The notes beneath the pieces are model-generated. The model was given only the letters and a program-made list of their open reading frames with translations, was not told the DNA's origin and did no database searches. Shown in pieces: positions 1 through 7,371 of a stretch of 9,884 nt of DNA (the first letter of the stretch is position 1; every line of letters begins with the position of its first letter). The position numbers and the translations under genes were made by a program. This DNA is from an uncultured Gemmatimonadota bacterium (lineage in GTDB: Bacteria > Gemmatimonadota > Gemmatimonadetes > Gemmatimonadales > Gemmatimonadaceae): NCBI GenBank assembly GCA_946480295.1, contig CAMLIT010000140.1:1-9884 (forward strand), in the 5' to 3' direction.

Positions 1-137
1 AGTACGTAGTGACGTTCGCAGTGCGCAGTACGTAGTGACGTTCGCAGTGCGCAGTACGTAGTGACGTTCGCAATGCGCAGTACGTAGTACGTAGTGACGT
101 TCGCAGTGCGTAGTACGTAGTGACGTTCGCAGTGCGC
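1..137. repeat. Tandem array of five 26-bp units built on 7-base words
   Basis: Five near-identical 26-base units start at 1, 27, 53, 86 and 112. Each reads as AGTACGT, AGTGACG, TTCGC, AGTGCGC, that is three AGT-initiated 7-base words plus a 5-base link. Unit 3 has one G-to-A change near position 72 and unit 4 ends in T instead of C. An extra 7-base AGTACGT at 79-85 sits between units 3 and 4, so the array appears to change in steps of seven. The array runs off the left edge of the window, so its true size is unknown. There are no spacers between units, which excludes a CRISPR array. It lies beyond the 3' end of the leftward peptidase-like gene. I see no gene in 1-164. Confidence 0.95.
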
Positions 138-150
138 ACTGCGGCGTCAC
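120..150. repeat. Imperfect palindrome closing the tandem array
   Basis: GTGACG (120-125) pairs with CGTCAC (145-150), and CGCAGTGC (128-135) pairs with GCACTGCG (136-143). The only interruption is TT (126-127) opposite G (144). The right half is a partial inverted copy of the 26-base unit. On the minus strand the structure begins 14 bases after the TGA of the peptidase-like gene, where a transcription end would be expected. No T-run follows, so it is not a standard intrinsic terminator. Confidence 0.8.
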
Positions 151-164
151 GTCCGCCGTGGTCC

Positions 165-3155
165 TCACGGCTCGATCTGCGCCTCGATCCACCCCCTGAT
201 CTTCCGCGCGAACGGCGCGTCGAGGGAGCGGGCGGCGCCGAAGCGGAGGCGGGCGCCGGGGAGGGCGAGGGCGGGGAAGGGGGGCGAGGCGAGCGCCCAC
301 TCGACGCCGTAGACGCGATGCCATCCGCGCGTCAGCGATAGGGTGGAATCGGTGCGCGCGACCCAGTAGAAGGGGGCGAGGCCGGCGAGCACGGTGCCGG
401 CGCGCGCCACGAGGACGCGGTCGCCGGTGAGCGTCGCCGTCGGGAGGGCGGGCATGGCGATGCGCTGCTGCAGGACGTCGTCGTCCACGACGGGGGAGTG
501 CGTGCCGCCGACGGCGAAGCGCTCGAAGGGATCGATGTCGCCCCAGAGGCGCCCCCACGCCGCCTCCAGGGAGAGGGGCAGCGCGCGGACCCCGCCGCTG
601 GAGAGGGCGGCGCCGACGAGCGCGCGTCGGTAGCTCGCGTCGCCGGTGCGTCCGGCGCTGGCGGCGAGGGTGAGCGCCTCGCCGAGCTGCCAGCCGTCGC
701 CGGTCTGGCGATAGCGGCCGGCGACGCGGGCGAAGGCGAGGTCGCGCGCGACGGTGGGCGCCCCGCGCGGGGCGAGGGTGCCGAACGAGGCGCCGACGCG
801 GTCGTCGTGCCGCCAGACGTCGAACTGCTGCGCGTAGCCGACGCTGCCGACGGCGCCGGCGAGGGTCGCGTCGAGGCGCGCGGGAACGGGCGCGGCGCCG
901 GTGGCCAGCGGCGACTGGCGCGCGGCGAAGGCGGCGGCGTGCAGCTCGGCGGGGAGGCCGCGCCAGACGATGCCTAACGAGCCACCGCGCCAGGTGGCGC
1001 GGTCGCCCGCCGCCCCGGTGAGGGCGACGGCGAGACGGCCGACGGGATCGACGCTGCCGATGCTGACGAGCGCGCCGACACCGTCGGCGCTGACGACGGG
1101 GGCGGGGATCCAGCGGGTGACGTGCGGCCCGAGGCCGTAGGCGCGCGACGGCGGCAGCGGGGCCGGCGCGAACGCCCGCGCCCCCGCCGACGGCACGGGG
1201 ACGACCGGCGCGAGCGCCGTGTCGAGCGACGCCACGTGAAAGGCGGGCGCGCTGTCCGGCTGGAGGCGGCGCAGGTCGTAGCCGCGCGAATGCAGGGCGA
1301 GGAACCAGATCGAGCCGTCGTGGCGATCGGGATCGGGCGCCACGGCGGCGCCGGTCACGCGGGTGAGCGGGCGTACCGCACGCGTGGCCAGGTCCAGTCG
1401 CTCGAGGTCGGGGATGCCGCCGCGGTCGGAGACGTCGACGAGCGTCGTGGGCGAGAGCCAGGCCGCGTCGTAGCGGCTCGCGCCGTCGTCGGGATCGGCG
1501 AGGCGCAGCACCCCGGTGGTCGCATCGACGATGGCGATGCGCCAGCGGTTCGCGCGCTGGACGGCGACGGCGATCGAGCGGCCGTCGGGGGAGAAGCGCG
1601 GCCGGTAGTACGAGGTCTCGACGTCGCCGGCGACGAGGGTGGTGACCGCGCCGGTCGCGAGGTCGACGCGCACGACGTCGCAGTGGCCGCCGGCGCAGCG
1701 CACGGCGGCCGCGGTGCGGCCGTCGGGGGCGGGATCGGGCTCGCGGACCGCCGCCCCATGGGTGATCCGGCGGACGCCGCCGTCCCGACTGTCCCACTCG
1801 TAGACGTCGGGGCGCAGGGTGCCGTCGCCCCGCGGCGTGTCGCGCCAAACGAGGAGGTGGCGCCCGTCGGCGAGGAAGCGCGGGTCCTCGTAGGGGATGC
1901 CGGCGCGCGCGAGCAGCACGGCGACGCTCCGCTTCGGCGGCGGGTAGAAGCGCCGCGCCGGGACGTCCGCGGGATCGCGCCGGAGGAGCCGCGCCTCGCG
2001 CGTCGCCCGGGCCGTGTCCGGCTCCGGCGCCGTCTTCCAGACGACGACGCGCGACGGGAGGCGCCGCGAGCGCAGGACGAGGGCGACGCGCTGGCCGTCG
2101 GGGGAGATCGCCGGATCGCCGGTCGCCCAGGCGAGGTGCTGCACCAGCTCGCCCTCGACCAGCCCGTGCCCGCCCGCCGCGGAGTCTTCCAGCGCGCGCT
2201 CGGCTTCCATCGCCTTCGCCGTGACCTCGGCGGTGAAGCGGCCGTAGAGCTCCGACGGCGGCTGGCCGAAGATGCCGGCGAACGCCTCGTCGAAGGTGCG
2301 CACCCGCCGAGCCGTCAGGCGGCGCCAGACGTAGACGAGGCTGGAGTCGCCGTCGGCGCTGTGCCGAACGAGCCAGTCGAGGTACGCCGACCCGACGAGG
2401 TAGGCGAAGCTGCCGCCGTTGAAGACGCCCGACTCGCTCATCTCCGCGTAGGTCGGGAGGTGCCCCTCGATCGCCCACTGCCGCAGCAGCGCGGGGCGCC
2501 AGGTGCCGTGCGGGCGCCCGGTGCCCGTGACGCGCCCCTCGACCCAGGTGGCGTAGCCCTCCATCACCCAGCGGGGCGCGCCGAGCGTGATCGGGCCGAC
2601 GTCGACGGGCATGAGCCGCCAGACGAGTCGGCGCAGCGGGTCGCGCGACGGCCGCGTCAGGTGCGCGATGTGCGCGAACTCGTGGCTGGACAGCATCTCA
2701 CCCCAGGTGCGGAACTCGCCGATCTCCTCGCGCGGATCGGGAGGCGTCGCCCAGAAGGTGATGACCGGGTGCTCGAGGAAGGGGACGGCGGACCCGTTGG
2801 AGAGGTCGTACGGGTCCTCGACCATGATCGTCACCCGCGCGCGCGGCGTGTAGCCGACGACGCGCGACACCGCCGAGTCGACGCTCTCGATGCGTGCGGC
2901 GACGAAGCGGGTCCAGTCCTCGAGCTCGCGCGGGTAGTGGAAGACGAAGTGCGCCGTCTGGAGGGTGCGCCAGGAGGCGAAGGGGCGCACGAGCATCTGG
3001 GCGGCGGCGCGGCCGGGGAGGCACAGCGTCGCGCATGCGGCGAGGAGCGCGGGGATCAGCCGGCGGAGAGTCGCGGCGCGGCGCTGGCGGGCATATACGA
3101 CGAAGGGACGGGGAGCGATCCCCGTCCCTCGTTCACGCGCCGGGCGTGGCGACAC
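165..3155 (-). CDS. Exported gluzincin-like peptidase with TolB-type propeller and predicted C-terminal beta barrel
   Basis: This is a predicted secreted or outer-membrane protein of 996 residues; its substrate is unknown. After a long basic N-terminus there is a hydrophobic stretch at about 33-45 and an Ala-rich AAAQ at 50-53, consistent with signal peptide cleavage. HEFAH (158-162) followed by WVMEG with Glu199 matches the HExxH...E zinc site of gluzincin-type peptidases. Propeller-like repeats follow, recognisable as SPDGQRVAL (351-359), LADGRHLLV (428-436), APDGRTAAA (476-484) and SPDGRSIAV (522-530), as in TolB/WD40-like proteins. From about 690 to the end, alternating polar/hydrophobic strands and FAVGG (880-884) resemble surface-antigen-type outer-membrane barrels. 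The start used is GTG at 3155, 16 bases after the stop of the small upstream gene. It has no visible ribosome binding site, and no ATG, GTG or TTG lies in frame between it and the mature protein, so the exact start is uncertain. Domain assignment is by motif only. I do not recognise a named gene. Confidence 0.85.
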   Translation of the reverse strand: MSPRPARERGTGIAPRPFVVYARQRRAATLRRLIPALLAACATLCLPGRAAAQMLVRPFASWRTLQTAHFVFHYPRELEDWTRFVAARIESVDSAVSRVVGYTPRARVTIMVEDPYDLSNGSAVPFLEHPVITFWATPPDPREEIGEFRTWGEMLSSHEFAHIAHLTRPSRDPLRRLVWRLMPVDVGPITLGAPRWVMEGYATWVEGRVTGTGRPHGTWRPALLRQWAIEGHLPTYAEMSESGVFNGGSFAYLVGSAYLDWLVRHSADGDSSLVYVWRRLTARRVRTFDEAFAGIFGQPPSELYGRFTAEVTAKAMEAERALEDSAAGGHGLVEGELVQHLAWATGDPAISPDGQRVALVLRSRRLPSRVVVWKTAPEPDTARATREARLLRRDPADVPARRFYPPPKRSVAVLLARAGIPYEDPRFLADGRHLLVWRDTPRGDGTLRPDVYEWDSRDGGVRRITHGAAVREPDPAPDGRTAAAVRCAGGHCDVVRVDLATGAVTTLVAGDVETSYYRPRFSPDGRSIAVAVQRANRWRIAIVDATTGVLRLADPDDGASRYDAAWLSPTTLVDVSDRGGIPDLERLDLATRAVRPLTRVTGAAVAPDPDRHDGSIWFLALHSRGYDLRRLQPDSAPAFHVASLDTALAPVVPVPSAGARAFAPAPLPPSRAYGLGPHVTRWIPAPVVSADGVGALVSIGSVDPVGRLAVALTGAAGDRATWRGGSLGIVWRGLPAELHAAAFAARQSPLATGAAPVPARLDATLAGAVGSVGYAQQFDVWRHDDRVGASFGTLAPRGAPTVARDLAFARVAGRYRQTGDGWQLGEALTLAASAGRTGDASYRRALVGAALSSGGVRALPLSLEAAWGRLWGDIDPFERFAVGGTHSPVVDDDVLQQRIAMPALPTATLTGDRVLVARAGTVLAGLAPFYWVARTDSTLSLTRGWHRVYGVEWALASPPFPALALPGARLRFGAARSLDAPFARKIRGWIEAQIEP
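3104..3129. repeat. Perfect 11-bp hairpin in the 5' end of the peptidase gene
   Basis: AGGGACGGGGA (3104-3114) and TCCCCGTCCCT (3119-3129) are perfect inverted copies around a 4-base loop (GCGA on plus, TCGC on minus). In the leftward transcript the hairpin lies 27 to 52 bases after the first base of the GTG start, inside the N-region of the predicted signal peptide. It is as stable as a terminator stem but no T-run follows on either strand. It could act as an attenuator, a translation-control hairpin or an mRNA stabiliser, or it could be incidental. Confidence 0.75.
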
Positions 3156-3171
3156 GCGTGCGCCGCGCGGG

Positions 3172-3351
3172 TCAGCGCGGCGTCGTCGTGCGGCGCCGCC
3201 GGCCCAGCCGCTCCAGCATCCACGTCGACGGGATGGTGAACAGCGGCGTGAGGAAGAAGCCGAGCAGCGTGTTGAGCCAGATCAGCGCGATGTAGAAGCA
3301 CCCGAGGGCGAGGCCGACCCAGAGGGTGCCGAGTGGTCCATGACTCTCCAA
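3172..3351 (-). CDS. Small hydrophobic membrane protein (59 residues)
   Basis: Reading from TTG at 3351 to TGA at 3172 gives 59 residues. A hydrophobic segment spans about 8-29 (LWVGLALGCFYIALIWL core), followed by a second apolar stretch at about 30-46. A basic, Thr-rich tail (RRRRTTTPR) follows and would sit in the cytoplasm by the positive-inside rule. The start is set by AGGAG (minus strand, 3358-3362) six bases before TTG. An ATG that is not in frame at 3342-3340 is not a competing start for this reading. The gene follows a promoter-like sequence at 3402-3430 and ends 16 bases before the peptidase-like gene, so the two are probably co-transcribed. I do not recognise the family. The protein may span the membrane once or twice. 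A longer frame open upstream would overlap tilS on the other strand and has no ribosome binding site that I can see. Confidence 0.75.
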   Translation of the reverse strand: MESHGPLGTLWVGLALGCFYIALIWLNTLLGFFLTPLFTIPSTWMLERLGRRRRTTTPR

Positions 3352-3357
3352 GCGAAG

Positions 3358-3362
3358 CTCCT
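3358..3362 (-). promoter_or_regulatory. Ribosome binding site deciding the TTG start of the small membrane protein
   Basis: The minus strand reads AGGAG followed by six bases (CTTCGC) and then TTG. This is a near-ideal Shine-Dalgarno match and spacing, and it is the main reason for calling TTG at 3351 the start. Confidence 0.75.
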
Positions 3363-3401
3363 GGTGGTGGAAACGGCGGATCGATGAAGTTGGACGCAGC
3401 A

Positions 3402-3430
3402 AAGATACCTGAACCGGCACGGCGCGCCAA
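3402..3430 (-). promoter_or_regulatory. Leftward promoter for the membrane protein and peptidase genes
   Basis: On the minus strand TTGGCG (3430-3425) is followed after 17 bases by TATCTT (3407-3402), a good sigma-70-like pair. Read as TATCTTTG, the downstream element also fits the TAnnTTTG consensus known for Bacteroidetes, with TTG about 20 bases upstream, within that promoter's usual spacing. Transcription would start near 3395, giving a leader of roughly 44 bases that contains the AGGAG site. No start site has been measured. Confidence 0.6.
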
Positions 3431-3440
3431 CTGCGGGCGC

Positions 3441-3448
3441 GGTATCTT
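3441..3448 (+). promoter_or_regulatory. Rightward -10-like element for tilS
   Basis: GGTATCTT is the exact inverted copy of the leftward AAGATACC at 3402-3409. The TATCTT hexamer (3443-3448) ends six bases before the GTG of tilS, so transcription would start at or within a base or two of the initiation codon. No convincing -35 sits 16-19 bases upstream (the sequence there is CGGCGC-like). The promoter may therefore be weak or activator-dependent, or the word may be an operator half-site. Confidence 0.45.
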
Positions 3449-3454
3449 GCGAGC

Positions 3455-4753
3455 GTGACCATCCGCGCGCCCGTCGCAACCTCGCTGGCCGATCTGCCCC
3501 TCGCGGTGCTCGCCGTCTCCGGCGGGCTGGACTCGATGGCGCTGCTCGACGCGGCGGTTGCGACGACGCCGCGCTCGCGACTGCTCGTGGCCACCTTCGA
3601 TCACGGCAGCGGGCCGTACAGCGCGCGCGCGGCGCGGTTCGTCGCCGCGCGCGCGCTGGCGCTCGGCGTGCCGGTGGTCGTGGGTCACAGCACCTTCGCC
3701 GAGGGCGCGCGATCTTCCCCGCCGAGCGAGGCGGAATGGCGCGAGGCGCGCTGGGCCTTCCTGCACGACGTCGCCTTGCGCACCGGGGGAACGATCGTGA
3801 CGGCGCACACGCGCGACGACCAGGTCGAGACGGTGCTCATGCGTATCCTGCGCGGCGCGGGCGCGCGCGGGATCGCGGGGCTGTACGCCGAGTCCGCGGT
3901 GCGGCGGCCGTTGCTCGGCGCGAGCCGCCGCGAGCTGACGGCGTACGCGGAGATGCACGGGGTGTCGTGGGTGGAGGACCCGAGCAACGCGTCGCGTCGC
4001 TTCTTCCGGAATCGCGTACGGCTCGACCTGCTCCCGGCGCTTCGTCGTGAGCGCCCGGGGCTCGAGGAGGAGCTGCTGTCGCTCGCGACGCGCGCGGCGG
4101 ACTGGCGTCGCGAGGTGGACGAGGTCGTCGATCGGGAGGTCGAGCACCGGGCGCGCGGCGCCGTGCTCGACGTTGCGGCGGACTCCCTGGCCGGGTATTC
4201 TCGTGAGTCGCTGGCCGTGGTGTGGCCCGCGCTGGCCGCGAGGGCGGGAATCGCGCTCGACCGTCGCGGAGCCGGGCGACTGGTCGAGTTTACCATAGAA
4301 GGACGAGTCGGCGCGCGCATCCAGCTCGCCGGCGGCTGGGAAGTGGCACGCGGGCGGAAGCTGTTGGAGCTGCGCCGCTTGCGGGAATGGCAGGCGTCGT
4401 CGCCCGCCGTGCCGCTCGAAGGCGCGACGAACTGGGGGGATTGGCGATTCCGGCCGGTCGACGAGGCGACGGCGAGCGACCCGTGGAGTGCGTCGCTGCC
4501 GCGAGATGTGCCCCTGACCGTCCGCCGATGGAGGCCTGGCGACACGATGACCTTCCGGACCGGCGAGCCGGCGCGGAAGGTCAAGCGCTATCTGACGGCG
4601 GCGAGGATCTCGGGCCGTCGCCGCGCCGACTGGCCGGTGGTCCTGGCGGGCGATGAGATCGTCTGGATTCCTGGAGTTTGCCGCAGTCACGCGGCGACCG
4701 ACCGGTCCGGCAGGCCGGGATCCCCGTTCCGTTGTGACTTTCACGCTAGATGA
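3455..4753 (+). CDS. tilS: tRNA(Ile)-lysidine synthetase
   Basis: TilS attaches lysine to cytidine 34 of the tRNA-Ile that reads AUA, using ATP, and so changes both its charging and its decoding. The 432-residue product has the N-type ATP-pyrophosphatase loop SGGLDS (22-27) and FDHGSGP (48-54). It also has the family block AHTRDDQVET (117-126), RRPLL (150-154), EDPSN (174-178) and RNRVR (185-189). A C-terminal TilS domain at about 352-410 contains RRWRPGD and IVWIPG. Length is typical for full TilS proteins. The start is GTG at 3455, which places the ATP loop about 20 residues in, as in relatives; the first in-frame ATG lies inside the loop. There is no Shine-Dalgarno match, and a -10-like element sits just upstream, suggesting leaderless translation. 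The gene overlaps hpt by 20 bases at the preferred hpt start. The tilS-hpt-ftsH order is widely conserved in bacteria. Confidence 0.96.
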   Translation: MTIRAPVATSLADLPLAVLAVSGGLDSMALLDAAVATTPRSRLLVATFDHGSGPYSARAARFVAARALALGVPVVVGHSTFAEGARSSPPSEAEWREARWAFLHDVALRTGGTIVTAHTRDDQVETVLMRILRGAGARGIAGLYAESAVRRPLLGASRRELTAYAEMHGVSWVEDPSNASRRFFRNRVRLDLLPALRRERPGLEEELLSLATRAADWRREVDEVVDREVEHRARGAVLDVAADSLAGYSRESLAVVWPALAARAGIALDRRGAGRLVEFTIEGRVGARIQLAGGWEVARGRKLLELRRLREWQASSPAVPLEGATNWGDWRFRPVDEATASDPWSASLPRDVPLTVRRWRPGDTMTFRTGEPARKVKRYLTAARISGRRRADWPVVLAGDEIVWIPGVCRSHAATDRSGRPGSPFRCDFHAR

Positions 4754-5285
4754 CCCACGGCTGCTCGGACGCACGGTCCGGCGGCTGGTGTTCACCGAGG
4801 ACCAGATCGCCACCCGCGTGCGGGAGTTGGGCGCCGAGATCACGGCCGCCTACCCGGACGGGGAGCTGCTGGTGCTCGGTTTGTTGAAGGGCAGCTTTAT
4901 ATTCCTGAGCGACCTGGTGCGGCAGATCCGTCGGCCGCTCCAGGTGGACTTCCTCGTGGCGTCGAGCTACGGGGACGGCACGCAGTCGAGCGGCACCGTT
5001 CGGCTGCTGTACGACCCAGAAACGTCCCTGACGGGCAAGCACATCCTGCTCGTCGAGGACATCGTGGATACCGGGCGAACTCTCAACCGCTTGATGGATT
5101 TGTTGCGGGCACGGAATCCGCGTTCGCTGGAGATCTGCGCGTTGCTGCACAAGCACGTCGCGTCCGAACTGAAGCACCCGACGCGGTTCATCGGGTTCGA
5201 CGCACCGAACGAGTTCCTGGTGGGCTACGGCCTGGACCACGCGGAGAATTTCCGGCACCTCCCGTACATAGCGAGCTTGCAGTAG
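4734..5285 (+). CDS. hpt: Hypoxanthine(-guanine) phosphoribosyltransferase
   Basis: The enzyme makes IMP (and usually GMP) from the free purine base and PRPP in the cytoplasm, as part of purine salvage. With the GTG start at 4734 it has 183 residues, the usual size. Visible elements are GLLKGSFIFLSDLVR (about 49-63), the flexible-loop motif SSYGDGTQSSG (about 77-87) and the PRPP-binding signature LLVEDIVDTGRTL (about 105-117, acidic pair E108-D109). A purine-contacting Lys in LLHK (about 140) and the C-terminal FDAPNEFLVGYG block are also present. The start is the least certain part. ATG at 4653 would give 210 residues and a 101-base overlap with tilS, while GTG at 4734 overlaps tilS by 20 bases and still leaves a slightly long N-terminus. 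No strong ribosome binding site favours either. The TAG stop directly touches the ATG of ftsH, indicating co-translation. Confidence 0.95.
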   Translation: MTFTLDDPRLLGRTVRRLVFTEDQIATRVRELGAEITAAYPDGELLVLGLLKGSFIFLSDLVRQIRRPLQVDFLVASSYGDGTQSSGTVRLLYDPETSLTGKHILLVEDIVDTGRTLNRLMDLLRARNPRSLEICALLHKHVASELKHPTRFIGFDAPNEFLVGYGLDHAENFRHLPYIASLQ

Positions 5286-7265
<1,980 letters not shown>

Positions 7266-7276
7266 GGCCGGCGAGG

Positions 7277-7366
7277 GGCGACGGTCGACGGTCGAGGGTC
7301 GAGACAGGACTTGCACGCGCGAGACGTTCATCTCGACCCTCCCACCCTCGACCCTCGACCCTGTAC
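7277..7366. repeat. Inverted array of 7-base words between ftsH and folP
   Basis: The left arm (7277-7304) consists of 7-base steps GGCGACG, GTCGACG, GTCGAGG, GTCGAGA. The right arm (7331-7366) carries the complementary word: TCTCGAC, CCTCCCA, one extra C, CCTCGAC, CCTCGAC, CCTGTAC. The 14-base stretch GGTCGAGGGTCGAG (7290-7303) is exactly inverted at 7347-7360, with 43 bases between. The array fills most of the 106-base ftsH-folP gap, the only real gap in the rightward gene row. I found no convincing promoter in it: TTGCAC at 7311-7316 has no -10 partner at normal spacing. Confidence 0.9.
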
Positions 7367-7371
7367 CAGGC

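Noticed and set aside
1..137. CRISPR array
   Set aside because: Units are directly adjacent with no unique spacers, and no cas gene is present in the window.
3056..3137. GTG-started 26-codon frame overlapping the start of the peptidase gene on the minus strand
   Set aside because: Very short, no ribosome binding site, and entirely inside the coding region and hairpin of the larger gene. It was not strong enough to call a leader peptide.
1122..3239. Long plus-strand open frame (705 codons) opposite the peptidase-like gene
   Set aside because: Its product is Arg/Ala/Gly/Val-rich with no domain motif, while the minus strand shows zinc-site, propeller and signal-peptide features. It is a GC-bias shadow.
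4653..4733. Upstream ATG start for hpt at 4653
   Set aside because: It would add 27 residues coded by the tilS C-terminal domain and make the enzyme longer than its family. GTG at 4734 fits better, though without a strong ribosome binding site.
4898..4903. TATATT as an internal promoter within hpt
   Set aside because: No -35-like hexamer lies 16-18 bases upstream, and the word is explained by Phe-Ile-Phe codons in a conserved enzyme motif.
7311..7316. TTGCAC as the -35 of a folP promoter
   Set aside because: The sequence 16-18 bases downstream (CGACCC region) has no -10 resemblance. A folP promoter may exist but I cannot point to it.
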